In this document: positions 24,188-36,590 of the stretch, piece after piece
Position numbering within the stretch: the stretch's first letter is position 1
Layout: each line of letters opens with the position of its first letter
DNA from: Roridomyces roridus
Lineage: Eukaryota > Basidiomycota > Agaricomycetes > Agaricales > Mycenaceae
Direction of reading: 5' to 3'
NCBI GenBank assembly: GCA_029378245.1
Contig: JARKIF010000034.1
Span: 434,001 to 498,000, forward strand
Length of the DNA: 64,000 nt
The notes under the pieces: model-generated
Databases searched by the model: none
Told to the model about the DNA's origin: nothing
Seen by the model: the letters and a program-made list of their open reading frames with translations, nothing else
Position numbers and translations under genes: made by a program

Positions 24188-25450
24188 ATGTCTCAAAATC
24201 AGGGTGATATCCAGGAGCGCATTGCCTCCGCGCGTCGGGAGGCAGAGAGTCTCAAGGAGAAGATTCGTACCAAGAAGGAGTCTTCCGCAGACACTAGTCG
24301 TATGTCTCAGTCTTCGGCGCCTTTCCCGTGTCCCTGACCATCTTTTTCGCCAGTGCGCGCAATGGCCGCCGAAGTAGACCCTCTTCCCCGTATCGTCATG
24401 AAGCCTCGACGGGCGCTTAGGGGCCATCTCGCAAAAATCTACGCGATGCACTGGGCTGCTGACCGTCGCCATCTCGTTTCCGCTTCCCAGGACGGCAAAC
24501 TCATTGTCTGGGACGCTTACACTACCAACAAGGTCCACGCCATCCCCCTTCGGTCTAGTTGGGTCATGACCTGCGCCTACTCTCCCTCGGGCGGTTTCGT
24601 TGCGTGCGGTGGACTGGACAACATCTGTTCCATCTACAACCTCAACAGCAAGGATGGCAGCGGAAGCGGTGTCAAGGGTGCCCGCGAGCTGAGCGCCCAT
24701 TCCGGCTACCTCAGTTGCTGCAGGTTTATCAACGACAGGCAGATCGTCACTTCTTCCGGTGACATGACCTGCATGCTCTGGGACATTGAGGCAGGCGTGC
24801 GCGTCGTCGAGTTCAGTGACCATACCGGGGACGTGATGAGGTCGGCTTTTCCCCACTGTCAGCTGTCATCAGAAAACTGACCAACTATCTCAGCTTGTCT
24901 CTCGGCCCCAACCAGAACGTCTTTGTCTCTGGCGCCTGCGACGCAACGGCCAAACTATGGGACATCCGCAGCGGTCGTGCTACCCAGACCTTCACCGGCC
25001 ACGAATCCGATATCAATGCTGTGCAGTAAGCCACCAACCAAATGTGGGAGCGTTAATTAACAGTCTTGACAAAGGTTCTTCCCTAACGGCGATGCCTTTG
25101 CCACTGGTTCCGATGATGCCTCCTGCCGACTCTTCGACATTCGTGCAGACCGTGAATTGAATACCTTTACACACGACAACATCCTGTGTGGTATCACTTC
25201 CGTTGCCTTTTCCATCTCGGGTCGTATTCTGTTCGGTGGCTACGACGACTGGACTTGCAATGTGTGGGACACCCTGAAAGGAGAGCGTGTCGGTGTGCTC
25301 ACTGGGCACGAGAACCGAGTCAGTTGTCTCGGTGTCAGCACCGACGGTATGGCGCTTTGCACGGGTAGCTGGGACAGCACACTCAAGGTCCGTTAAACCC
25401 CTTTATCTCCTCGCACTAGTCCTGATCTCCTCGCACAGGTGTGGGCATAA
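24188..25450 (+). CDS. Heterotrimeric G-protein beta subunit
   Basis: This is a canonical G-beta: an N-terminal helix for G-gamma binding ([20 protein letters not shown]) and then seven WD40 blades. WD repeats are seen at [111 protein letters not shown] and [26 protein letters not shown]. Four introns are visible: after codon 37, after GDVM near 24840-24893, near 25027-25073, and one between K and VWA at 25387-25438. The stop TAA is at 25448-25450. The product is about 349 residues, like fungal and animal homologues. It acts at the plasma membrane in pheromone or nutrient signalling. A CT-rich stretch precedes the ATG. Confidence 0.96.
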
Positions 25451-25811
25451 TGCGTTTGTATCCTTTTCACCGCTCCCATCTCGAACTCGAAAAGCCTCGT
25501 CTTTCCTTCATCCTGCATCGTCTCCTCCACCATATATGATATTCTCTATTTACCTCACCCGCACCCATGTTCGCTCGCATGGACGCCAAGAGTCGGTCTT
25601 TACTCCGTACAAGCAATTTAACCTACCTGTGTTATCTCGGCGCTCTGGTCCTTAAACAATACCTTCTGCTCACTTTCCAGACCTCGTTCGTATATATTGT
25701 TTCAATTCTATTTTTCTCGGGGAACAATTCCGTAGTCTGCGTAATTTCCGAGACACGTGTACCAGCGTTGCTACTTCTCGACCAGATCTGCATTCGACCT
25801 CAACTGCATCA

Positions 25812-28547
25812 ATGGCCGACGACGAGGAACGCGCTGCCAAGGCAGCTAGAGCGAAGGCCATGGTACTTGACCGCCTGGCGACGCAGACAATTGAATAATT
25901 GAGCCTCGTTACAGCTGAAGAAGCGGCAACAGAAGAAGACGGCCACCACAGCGTCGGACGCCACGTCTCCGGTTGTTAGTCCACCGCCGTCGAGGATTCT
26001 TTCGCCTGCACTGCCGGAACCGCCTGTGGAAGAGAAGCCACGCGATTTGGGAGACGTGTAGGTGCAGCTTTCTTGCGCTTATGGTATGCGATCGGCGGGG
26101 TGCTCAGCTATATATGTAGGTTTACAGTGACTACGGGTAAAGAAGATGACTGGATTTCGTCGTTGACGCGTGTGCCTACGCCGCCGCCACCACAATCTGC
26201 GACCAGTCCGCCTTCGCAGCCACAGGCGGTTTCGCCACCACCACCAGCAGGCCGAACAAGTTTGACGTCTCCGCCACCATCCGGGAAGGATGTTGCGTTG
26301 CAAAAGCAATTGGCTACGTTGAGGGCGGAGAACGAGGCCCTTGCAGCGGATGTAACACGTTTGAAGGAGCTGGAATCTCGTGAGTATCGTTGCTCTCACA
26401 TGGTCGGGCCTGTTTCTGACGTTGACAAAGAGATTCAGCAAACTGAGGCAGCGCTGAACGAGTCTCGAGGATCTGCGAAGAATTTGGAAGAACGCGTGCA
26501 GACTCTGCAGGCGGAGAATGATACGCTGCAGCAGAATCAGCAGCAGACCATCTCGTTGTTGGTGTCAGAGAAGGCGTCGCTTGCTGCTGAATTGGAGCGC
26601 CTCGAGGGCGTGGAGAGCTGTACGTTCTTGTTTTTTTTGACAATTTCATCTCTGACTATTCAAAGTGGCTCAGACGACAGAGGGTTTACTCGAGGAGGAG
26701 CGGCGCGTCGCGAAAGAGTTGGACGAGAACCTGCGGCGGTTACGAACTGACATGGGCGAGGCGACCGTACGAATCCAGCAGGCCGAGTCCAAGGAGAAGG
26801 AACTCGCGGAAAAGTGTCGTGAACAGGTTCGGTCATTTTCCCTTGGATTTATAGTGTCTTGAATTCCACTCAGGAACGCGAACTCCAACTCGCCAATGCC
26901 TCAATTCACGAGTCCAAGAAAGAGGCGGAGAAGCATCAGCGCAAGGTTCAGGAGCTTCGCGAGCAAATTCAAAGCGACGACCGGCTCGAGAGGGCGGAGA
27001 ACTCGCTCAAGAATACGCAAGACCGCGCTGATGAGCTCGAGTTTCAACTTTCCAAGCTCAAGCAGGCCCACAGTGCCCTCAAAACTGAGCGGGAAGAGTG
27101 CGAAACCAAACTACAAACCAGTCTCGAAAGCGAAGCGCTGTGGCAGACGCAGCACGGTGTACTCCATCAAGAGCATGCTACGGTGCAGCAGCTCCTGGAG
27201 ACGACAACCTCTGAAAAGGATGCCCTTTTGCAAGAAAAGGCGGCCCTTGAATCCGAAATCTCCACCACCCAAACTTCGTTCGCTGAGCTAAACGAAAAAC
27301 TGCAGCAAGTTGCTGCCGAGCTGGCTAATAGCAGCCGACAACTGCAGACCACTCAATCCGAGCTCAAGGCTGCCAATCGCCGCGCGGAGGACGCAGAAAA
27401 GACACAGAAGGATCTGCAAACTGAGGGGACGACGCTTATGCGCTCGCTGGACGAGATGCGACCCAAGATCGTCGAGCTCACTGGGGTGAAGTTGGAGCTT
27501 GGTGAAAAGATTGATGCGCTAGAGCACACGCTGCGGGGTCGGGATACGACTATCAGCCAGCTTGAAGGGGATTTGGACGAGGTGCGGGATCAGAAGGAGC
27601 AGGCGACTCTGAGGTTGGAGCAGGTTTTGGGGCAGCACGAAAAAGACCGGACGTTGGCTCAGGCTAGTTCGGGGGAGCTGCAACAGGCGTATGCTGATCT
27701 TCGGGAGGAGTTGAATCTATCGAATGATAGTGTCCGGGCGTTGGAGGCTGAACGGGCTGCACATCGGCAGGAGAGCTCAAGGCGGATGGAGGAGATCGAG
27801 CAGCTGACGAGTGTTTCGGAAGCTCAGCTGGATGAACTCTCGATGCTGAGGCAGGAGCTGGACGAGCGGCAGAAAGACCAGGATGAAGAAAAGGACTTTT
27901 TGGCTCGGGCGCAGAACGAAATCGAGTCGCTTCGTTCCGATCTATCTGCCAAAGACGACGAGTTGGAACGGCTTCGGGAGGCTGTCTCTACACCAACAGA
28001 GGACAATTCATTGGACCACGAACTGCTTAGTTCCCTCCGCCAACAGCATGCTCTCGACCTCTCAAACACACAATCGCAGATTAGGGCGTTGGAGAATTCG
28101 GTCTTTGACGCTGAAGCGAAATCACACGCGTTGCGGAAGCAAGTCAGCACGCTTGAAGACCAGGTCACGCAGTTGCGCGGGGCAGCTGTTCAGCGTGCTT
28201 TATCACCCAGTCTTTCAGCAACCTCGCGTCCTGGGAGTCGAGCTGCGTCTGTTCGTGCGAGTTCCAATGCACCGCCATCGCTCGCGCGTTCGGTGCTCGA
28301 CCAGAACTTGTCTGCGGAAACGAGGCATAAGCGCAAGGTCAGCCTGAGCATGCTCAAGGCTCGTATTGACAGTGAGCTTGCTGCTCATACGCCGAGGGCT
28401 CTGTCGCCGGTACAGTCGGTGGACGGGGACTCGCGGGCGATGTCTCCACCGGTGCATGTGGCTGCGCCATTCCATCGTCCACAATTCCTTGACGATTCCC
28501 ATGTATTTTGGTGTCATTCATGTCGGGGAGACCTTGTTATTTTGTAG
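25812..28547 (+). CDS. Long coiled-coil protein
   Basis: The protein starts MADDEERAAKAARAKAMLKK and continues with a Pro/Ser-rich linker (TPPPPQSATSPPSQPQ). It then runs for roughly 550 residues as an almost unbroken heptad coiled coil rich in Glu, Gln, Leu and Ala (for example ERVQTLQAENDTLQQNQQQT and LEDQVTQLRGA). The tail is Ser/Arg/Pro-rich (SPSLSATSRPGSRAAS) with a short conserved helix, HKRKVSLSMLKARIDSELA. At least five introns precede the long last exon (26859-28547). The shape resembles golgins or structural tethers, but there is no GRIP or ARF-binding signature I can confirm. The C-terminus after about 28400 may be trimmed by an unseen intron. Confidence 0.8.
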
Positions 28548-28613
28548 TTTTTGTACGTGATCCGTCGGTTGCACAGCCGCCTGTCAAAAACCTCTCACTT
28601 TCTGGATGCGACG

Positions 28614-31230
28614 ATGGCCTCTTTTCTCATCGAATGTGCTCTTCTGACTGGTAAATGGGATACCTCGATCGAACAGTCGCCCGTCTCTGATCTCGCGAAA
28701 TCCGTCATCGAGGGCGACTTTGGTGGCGTCCTCAAAAGCCCATTCGCCAAAAAACTATTTACGCCCTCATCGGACTCGGACCTGTTCAATACTGCTCCGA
28801 ATTCTGCGGACGACGAGATGGTTCGGCTGGTCGTCGCTGTTGCTTGCCTCAATGCGTTCATCCAAATTAATTGGACCGGACCAGACTTGGATTTCAAAGT
28901 TCTGGATATTCTCCAGATCGAGGGTTCTTCTTCTTCTGAAGAGAGCCTAAACCAACGAGCTGTCTCAGAGCTGGCGTACGGAGGAGAACCGGCGTACCAT
29001 CTCACACAGTACGCCATGTTGTTCCGGTTGGCACAGCTGCTTTTGGACGTTCCATCGCAGCACTGTACATCCGTGCCCTGGTGGAAACTTCGCGTTGCTG
29101 TCGTGCACCAGCAGATTTTGGATGAACCTGCACCGGCACCTGCTGCTATTTTGTCGGCTTTGGAGCCCCTTGTGTCGGTTTATGCCAACAGTCCAGAACT
29201 TTCTGGCCGTCTTCAATTGGAGCAGGGATTGTTGCAGCACTACGTAGCGCAAGACAAGGTTGCGGCGGAATATTTCGTCAAGGCTGCTCGTGCTACGGGG
29301 CTGGAATACGAGCTAACGGGTGCGTTGGGCAAACGGACCAAGTTTCAGCAAAACGAGACGAGTCAGCTTGTCCTCCTTGCTGAAAGCCGGCTCAAGGTAG
29401 AGGAAACGGCCGCATCCGTCGAGCAATCTCAAGTGCCAGAGACACTACAATTAAACGACGACACTCTTCTCGAGCAGACCGCCTTCACATCCTCATCCCC
29501 ATCTGCTCACGAAAAGCTCTCCCATCTCGACCCATCCTCACAACCGCCGCTCCACCCGTTGGACCAGAGCATCATGTTGGCCATGTGCCTAAACGTCAAA
29601 AACACCTCCCCAGTCCATGGCCTCACATCCGAACAAATGGCACCCTACGTCGCCCGCGTCATCTCCCATCCCCTCAACTGGTCCGTGCATACCATGGCTC
29701 TCCTCATCCGAGCGCGTCTCGAATCAAACCGGACCCGCACAGTCGAGCGGGCGACGCTCCAATTGCAAGCGCTCATCGAGCAGATGCCCACCGCGGATGC
29801 GCCTATCGCCGAACGGCTGCGCTACGTTCATGCGCTTCCCCTACCCAGCAAATGGGAGATGGAACGCGAACTTGCGACGCGTTTCCTTAGCCTTGGTACC
29901 GTTCGCTCGGCATTGGACATCTTTGAGCGGCTCGAGATGTGGGAAGAGGTCGTGAAATGCTGGCAATCGATGGAACGCCGCGACAAGGGCGTTGCTATCG
30001 TGCGAGATCTTCTCGAGGGGCGGAAAGCCGAGGCGGATGTCGTGCTCGCCCGGGGCAAGGCTGGGACCACCGAGGCGCATCGCACCAAGATGGATTTGAC
30101 GCGCGAGGCAAAGCTGTGGTGTCTTCTAGGCGATTTGGAGCCAGAGAACGCACGTGAGCATTATGAGCGCGCGTGGGAGGTGTCGGGGCAGACTGCGGGT
30201 CGGGCGATGCGCTCTTTGGGCGGGTATCATTTCACGCGGAATGAGTATCCCGAGGCTGTTACGTGCCTGAAAAAGGCGGTGGCGATTAACCCGTTGCTTT
30301 CGAGGTCTTGGTTCATCTTGGGGTGTGCTTGTATGCGGATGGAGGACTGGGAGGAGGCTAAACTGGCGTTCATGCGGTGTGTTTCTATTGACGAGGAGGA
30401 CGGGGAGAGCTGGAGTAACCTTGCGAGCATGTACTTGCGGATCGGCACAGACAGGAAAACAGCAAGTCTTTCCAATCTCTTGATGATTTAGCTGACACTC
30501 TTTTCAGGACGGTGAACCCGCCGACGAAGACGCCGTGCCTTTTGAGAACAAGCTTCTGGCATTCCGGGCTCTGAAGCAAGGCCTGCGATACGCCTACGAG
30601 AACTGGCGGATGTGGTACAACTACTTGATCATTTCCATTCAAGTTGGCGAGCTCCTCGAGGCGTGCCGTGCGTTTAGTCGCGTGGTCGAGAGCCGTGGAG
30701 CCGATGCTATCGACGAAGACATCTTGGAGCGCCTGGTGAACGCCGTGACACGCGGGCCGAATGCCGAGGAAGTTGCCGAAAGCGGCGAAGCACCGGCACA
30801 CAATCCGAATGAGGGCCGAGGGCTGTTCCGGTCCGTGCAGCATTTGTTGGAAGATGTGATCCTGCCACGGACGTCTGCCTCGCCGCGGGTCTTCCGTGCG
30901 TATGCGCGTTTGTTGACGTGGGAGTCTCGTTGGGACGATGCGCTCAAGGCGTCGATGGACGCTTATCGGTGTAGTGTGGCTGGGACGATGGAGAGTGGGG
31001 AGACGGACGTGAAGAGATGGCGCGAAGCGGTTGAGGATGTCCAGGATGTCGTGGATGCGCTCAGGAATTTTGGACCGAGGAGTAAAGATGAGGGGTCCAG
31101 GTGGAAGTTGCAGGCGAGGAGTATTGTGAGGACTTTTATGGGCAAGACGAAGGATGTATTCGGGGACGAGCCAGAGTGGACGAGGGTGGAGGAGCTGTTG
31201 GAGGAACTCAAGACGAAGCGGGAAGAGTAA
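28614..31230 (+). CDS. EMW1: TPR protein EMW1/TTC27
   Basis: EMW1 (TTC27 in animals) is a large TPR protein tied to cell-wall integrity in yeast and, in animals, to HSP90/R2TP-assisted complex assembly. The start at 28614 (MASFLIECALLTGKWDTSIE) follows a TTG-open upstream region. TPR units are clear in the second half: REAKLWCLLGDLEPENAREH, GYHFTRNEYPEAVTCLKKAV, SRSWFILGCACMRMEDWEEA and ESWSNLASMYLRIG. Then come FENKLLAFRALKQGLRYAYE and NWRMWYNYLIISIQVGELLE, the most conserved family block. The single intron, 30462-30507, has a GC donor (ACA/GCAAGT) and keeps phase 0. Total length is about 855 residues, usual for the family. It is convergent with TAF4 (35 bp between stops). Confidence 0.93.
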
Positions 31231-31265
31231 TTGTAGCATAGAAATACAAAAAAAAATGTACAGAT

Positions 31266-32245
31266 TCAAGTCCATCCCTTGCCACTCCCTCTGCCGCCGC
31301 CGTAGGAGCGCTCCTTCTCCACCACAAAGTGAGCGTCGCGGATGGTGATGGCTGTTCGCATATCTTCTTCGGGGGGAGGAGGGGCTGCTGCTGCTGCTGC
31401 ACCTTTCTTGCCCACATGTGCACGCGCCCAGCCTCCACCAGTGCTCGCCGTCGCAGCAGGCGTAGACGGCGTGGAAGTAGCCTTGGACGGTTTGGCGGCT
31501 GCAGCTGCAGCATTGCCAGCGGTCATCCACGAGTATTTGCCTCCGATCCCTGCAGCTTGGCTAGCGACGGCATTGCTCATCTTTTTGCGTACGTCCTCGC
31601 TCATATTGCGAGCAGTTACGCCTGGCCCATCCACCTTCTTCTTCTTGCGCTTCCCTCCCTCGTCGTCCTCGAAACCTTCCATCCCTCCTCCCGGTACCCC
31701 GCCGTTCTGAGCAGTCATGGCGGCTACATGAGCAGCGGTCATCTCGGCACGTTCCTTTCGTTCGCGCCTGATGCGTGTCTCGTCCTCGCGTTCGACGCGT
31801 TCGAGAGCGGCAACTTGCTTTGTCACGTCGCTGCGCACTGCAAGACCCCACATTGGCGCTCCAGGCTCGTAGAGGGCAGGGCGATCGAATTGAGTGTCGG
31901 TGCGGTGGTGGGCGGCAACAGCCATTTGTTTGACGAGTGTCTCGAGGCGGGTGCGAAGGGCAAATGCGATATATGAAGCGGCTTCGTGGGGAACGCCGCC
32001 TGGCAGGCCGTGGTGCTCTGCGATGGCTTTGAGGCGGGGGTTGATTACCGTGAGGTCAAAGTTGGGGTTCAGAGGTTGGTTCAGGGAACGGTCAAGTCTT
32101 GGGCGGGAGTCTGGGGGTGCTTCGTCGCTGTCGAGCTGGTACGCATGGTAAGTAGCCGCGCCTCCTGGCTCGAAGGTAATCAACGCAGGGGCTTGCTAAA
32201 GGGAGCCAAGGTACCTTGCAGAGCGGGGTCGATTGGGATGTCCAT
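31266..32245 (-). CDS. TAF4: TFIID subunit TAF4 (C-terminal domain form)
   Basis: TAF4 is a core TFIID scaffold that pairs with TAF12. The start at 32245 (MDIPIDPALQG) joins over a 50-nt intron to GAATYHAYQLDSDEAPPDSR. The TAF4 domain then shows SYIAFALRTRLETLVKQMAV, MWGLAVRSDVTKQVAALERV, EREDETRIRRERKERAEMTA, MSEDVRKKMSNAVASQAAGI followed by GGKYSWMT, and the C-terminal MRTAITIRDAHFVVEKE. Poly-Ala and Pro runs break the middle. At about 309 residues it is short for TAF4 and consists mostly of the C-terminal conserved region. It starts 39 bp from RPAP3, head-to-head. TAF11 lies 6 kb away and a TAF2 remnant 20 kb away. Confidence 0.93.
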
Positions 32246-32284
32246 GGGCGTAGTAAACAAAGCCTTGTAATACACCACCACGAT
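32246..32284. promoter_or_regulatory. 39-bp head-to-head promoter interval
   Basis: The ATGs of TAF4 (32245, minus) and RPAP3 (32285, plus) are only 39 bp apart, the shortest well-supported divergent interval in the window. There is no room for two separate core promoters, so 5' leaders probably overlap. Confidence 0.6.
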
Positions 32285-33600
32285 ATGGCTCAGGCCGCAA
32301 AAGAAAAGGGCAACGCAGCCTTCAAAGCTGGGGACTATCCCACTGCAGTTGGCCACTACAGCGTCGCGATTCACAACGATCGCAACGACGCGACTTTTCC
32401 GTTGAATCGTGCCGCCGCCTACCTCAAGCTAGGCAAGTATGCATGCACTCTGGTTTTTTCACTTTTTTGCATCCTCTCAACATTTTTTGCGTGCAGGAAC
32501 GAAGACGCGGAGCGCGACTGTGATACTGTTCTCAATCTCAGCAAAGGGAATGTAAAAGCTTTGTTTCGCCGTGCACAGGCTCGGGTCGCTTTGAACAAAT
32601 TGGACGAGGCACAAGCTGGTGAGTGGTGCATTTCTTGGCCTGTACCTCTCTAATTTTTATCTAGATCTCAATGAGGCTGCTGTCCTTGAGCCTGCTAACC
32701 AGTCGGTGAAGCAAGAACTTGCCAAGGTCGTGCAACTTATCCAGGGCAAGAAACCAAAGACAGGCCCCATCGACGTGGGCTTGCCCCCGAAGAGACGTCG
32801 CGTCCCGATTACCGTAGTTGAGCCCGACGGACGACGATACCCTGCGACGGAGGCTTCTACGTCTAAAACGGCGGGGCTCAAGACCAAGTCGGAGGCGGAG
32901 CCAGTTATGAAACCCGTCTCTTCTCGACCTCTCAACGCCTCCCCACAACATCCCCCGACTCCTACTCCTGCTGCCAAGGAAAAACCCGCTTCGTTCAAAG
33001 ACGCCAAATCTGCACGAGAGGGCAAAGCTGTAGGCAAGGTCGGGGGAGGGATATTCCGCGCGTCGGGGGAGAGTGTGCTATTCAAACCACGGGAGGGACG
33101 GGCGGATTCGGCACCACCACCACCACAACCAGTAAAAAAAGAGGACACACCGGCCCCGATAGTTGTGTCCGCTCCCGTACCCGAACCAGAGTTCACGCCA
33201 GTCAAGTCGCCCATGTCCTTGGTCGACTTTTCTCGCTCTTGGGAACGTGCGGAAGGATCGGAGGCGCGATATAAACTGCTTTGTGTGAGTGTTCAGCACT
33301 TCTAGGTCGAACGACTGACCAACCAATCTTTAGCAAATCCCCCCTGGTGCTTTACCCGCTCTCTTCCAGAACTCACTAGAGCCCGCGCTCTTTGTCGACA
33401 TCGTCGACGTGCTCAGCTCGTTTGACGAGAAGGAGAGAGCTGCAGCTTATCTTTATGCGTTTGCGCGTGTCCCGCGTTTTGGGACGGTCTTGCGGTTCTT
33501 GAGTGGTGCGGAACGTGAGCGTGTCAAGGCGGCGTGGAGTCTGTTGGGCGTAACAGGGGCGTCGCAGCTGGGTGAAGTGTGGGGACCAGTTTGGAGGTAG
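32285..33600 (+). CDS. RPAP3: RPAP3-like R2TP subunit (TPR + RPAP3_C)
   Basis: RPAP3 links HSP90 to the RVB1/RVB2 ring in the R2TP complex. The N-terminal TPR domain reads MAQAAKEKGNAAFKAGDYPT, PLNRAAAYLKLGKNEDAERD and VKALFRRAQARVALNKLDEA, with the carboxylate-clamp type residues of HSP90-binding TPRs (K-x3-N, N-x3, K-x3-R). A long disordered Pro/Lys linker with an acidic patch follows (KKEDTPAPIVVSAPVPEPEF). The C-terminal helical domain is RPAP3_C: MSLVDFSRSWERAEGSEARY, PPGALPALFQNSLEPALFVD and FARVPRFGTVLRFLSGAER. Introns are near 32435-32496, 32620-32664 and 33285-33333. It is divergent from TAF4. Its partner RVB2 is encoded 30 kb away in the same window. Confidence 0.92.
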
Positions 33601-33692
33601 ATGCGCGCATGTGATGTAGGACGCGAGTTGTTTGCCACTAGTTACGCGTTGTTGGTGGCTGACCATCAATTGACATCTTGAAGTCTACGCCC

Positions 33693-35801
33693 ATGCACCT
33701 CTACGCAAACCCATTCTTCTTCTCCCAACTCTTCGACCGCATGCGCTCCAGGCTCCAGGAGCTCGTCGTCTTTGCTTGGCCCCAAGACCTCGCGTCCGCC
33801 GTGCAAGACGTGGTCACCAATGTCTCGCCCATAGTTGCAGTGCTGAGCAGCGATGTCAAGAAGAGCTGCGAAGCCTTGACCGTTTGGGCACCTCCCATTT
33901 CCTTCGACCCCCCACCGCCCGCCCCGCCCCCGCCTCCGCCCGACCAGGTGTTCGCAGCCAGCGATCTCTTCCCCTCGCCAACTCCCATCGACACATTCCC
34001 TTCCACCGTATTCATGGCTCCAGATGCAGATGACGTCGGAACTGCCCTCGAGTCGCCGTTCAATCTCGTCATCATCGGCCTCCTCGTATTGGCCGTCGTT
34101 CTTTTGGCGTATTGGACGTGTAAAGGCTTGAAGATTAAAGTCGACAACCCAGCGAAGGACATTTGGATTTACATGGAATCACGGCGTGCAGCTTTCGTTA
34201 CAATCCTCGAATCCGGCGGGCGAGTTTTGGTATCGACATTCGGCTCTATCGTTCGAGCAGTACGACAGTCGCTCGGTCGTCTGTTCCTCCTCCTATTTCG
34301 CACGACCGGCCCTCTCCTCCATCGAGTTGGCAAGGCCTCGATTGACGCTGGTCGCTACATCTTCAACAAATTGGCCACAGTCGTAGTCCCTTGGATTCTC
34401 GACAAGGCCGCCATCGTCGTCCTATGGCTTCTCATACAGGCAGCTAAAGTAACATCTGGACCAGAACAGCCTACCCCGCTTGGCCAACCTGAAAACATCG
34501 CGGCCGACAACCCCGTCCCACACCCTCCCCGGCCCCGACCCCCACAGCCAGCAGCACCTCCAGCACCATCACATACGACATGGAAGAAGTTTTCCCTTTA
34601 CAATGGGCCTTCACACCTGGTTCCGACCGAAATCGTCGTGGAGAAGAGCATTGGCAGCGGGGCTTTCGGGCGCGTCTCCCGTGGCCATATTCAAGGCACC
34701 GGCGAGCAGGTAGCAATCAAAAGAATCTCTCAGACGTTGCTCGGGTGCGTTGTGAGCGAAGAGGTCCGTGCTATGAATCAGCTGCGCACCTGCGGCAACC
34801 CTGTGTCTGCGACAACTCTATTTGGGGCCTTTTACGACAATTTTGACTTTATTCTCATCATGGTATGGGATTCCTCTGCCTGTTAGCGCCTTGTCTGACT
34901 CTCTTTAGGATTACGTTCCGGGCGGTACTTTGTCCGATAAGATGAAATCGGTGGGCGGGTATGTCGGCAGTGCCCTGGGGATGTACTATGCAGCGCAAAT
35001 GGTACGATTAACCGTTGTATGACAAGTTCGCTGTGCTAAACGTCTTTCCAGCTGCTTGCCATCCACGGTCTCCATCGAATCGGAATCCTACACCGGGATA
35101 TCAAGCCCGACAACATCCTCTTCGACAGTCGCGGCAACATCGTGCTCACCGACTTTGGTCTCTCGAAAACCTTTGACGTGAACGTGAGCGGCGGGAACAG
35201 CTGGGAAGAGGCTCGAGTGCGCGGTGAAGACCACTTTCCACTCCTATGGCCCAGCAAGAACAACCCGCACATTGTCGTCAAAGAGGGGCGCGGGACTCCC
35301 AAGTATTCAGCGCCGGAAGTTTTTCGGTTTGAGCAGTATTCGTATGGGGTGGATATCTGGTCGTGGGCGGTGACGTTCTTCGAAGCTATGACTGGCGCAC
35401 TTCCTTGGGCATACGATAGCGAGAGGGAGACGTATTTCAGGCCGCTCGTTCTTGATTTGGATGGCGCGAATTATGAAGTGGTGCTCGGAGAGGCGGAGCG
35501 CGATTTTTTCAAAGAGGTGGGTGATTCTTTGCATTTCATAGCAACGTGCGAGGCTCATCTGGTTCTTCCAGGCGTTCAAGCCAGACCCGTTCAGCCGGTG
35601 GGCGACTGTGCATGATATCAAGGCGCATAGAATTTGGGGAAGTTTGTACGTCGCGTTTTTCCGCTTTTGCGAGTTGTGTCCTGATGACTGTCGTTCAGGA
35701 ACTGGGACGCGTTGGCTCGTGGTGCTCTTCCTCCGCCTACTTTTGATAAGGACAAGCCCAAGCCCAAGATTGTCGCAGGTTGGGGGCGTTTTTGGTATTG
35801 A
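33693..35801 (+). CDS. Membrane-anchored protein Ser/Thr kinase
   Basis: The protein has a hydrophobic anchor (residues about 125-145, [18 protein letters not shown]) after a Pro-rich stretch ([12 protein letters not shown]), then more hydrophobic helices ([28 protein letters not shown]) and a second Pro-rich linker. A complete kinase domain follows: glycine loop [12 protein letters not shown] lysine, catalytic loop [14 protein letters not shown], and an activation-segment end SAPEVF, with [17 protein letters not shown] downstream. An insert of about 25 residues lies between DFG and APE. Introns are near 34862-34908, 35000-35050, 35515-35570 and 35645-35698. The C-terminus ends [10 protein letters not shown] at TGA 35799-35801. 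AGC-like features are weak, so the kinase group is open. A cytosolic kinase domain tethered to a membrane is the inferred topology. Confidence 0.85.
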
Positions 35802-36590
35802 AGGACTCGATTTCACTGATCTCTCCTCTACTCTCTCTCTCCGTTTCTCTTTTATATACCCTGGTCTTCTTTTCAGCTACAGCAGTACTGACGTACCGTA
35901 TACCTGTAACGTCTTCTTTCCTCTATATTATCTGCATTCGAACTCGAACTCGGAACGCCATCCAACGTCCGCGGAAAGACCGAGGGATTCACTGATACGC
36001 GACCGCAAATATTTCTCAATTCCGTTTCTCCGCGTGCCAAAACGACGAGTTTTACAAAGTGCGACTCGGAGGAGAATGGTTGGAGGAAGGAATTGTACGT
36101 TGGGGCTCCGTCACTGTAGCACGGTCGTTGCACCTGGACCTAAATTGTCGCGGAAGACTGAAGTCTGAGGCGTCTTGGAAGAAAGCTCGGTCGGTTTGCG
36201 GTCGGTACCGGAACCGATTTGGAAACTCCGCAATGTCCGCATTTCTGTATCGCTATTTTTCACCACCACAACCACCATCTCTGCATGAAGCCCGTTTCGT
36301 TGGACGTTGATTACAAAAAGACACTAATCGTCGAGACACCGGGGCCAAGGCCCAATTCAATACTGACTGATGCGTCCGCCACTCGAATCTAAAACACGAC
36401 GTCGATTGCCAAAGGATTTGCGGGCGTCCTGTCCTGAATGGTCGCGGTATTACTATCAGACCAGGTGCACCATCCATATTTAAAGGGCAACAGCATCAAG
36501 GCACGTTTCAAGTTCCCTCTCTTTTCGCTCCTTCCTTCACCACCCACCAAGACAACCCTTTCTCTCGTTTCTTTCCTTTTTACACAAAAA
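35802..36590. other. Intergenic region upstream of the sulfotransferase-like gene
   Basis: No gene is supported here. The left part is CT-rich (around 35815-35880). A TATA-like TATTTAAAG lies at 36477-36485 and is followed by a CT-rich leader running to the ATG at 36591, which suits a regulated promoter. Confidence 0.45.

Noticed and set aside
24128..24856. Long minus-strand open frame opposite the G-beta gene
   Set aside because: It mirrors the codon pattern of the well-supported G-protein beta gene on the other strand and has no motif of its own.
27824..28168. Serine-rich minus-strand frame
   Set aside because: It is the antisense of a Glu/Gln-rich coiled-coil exon, which always produces Ser/Leu-rich shadow frames.
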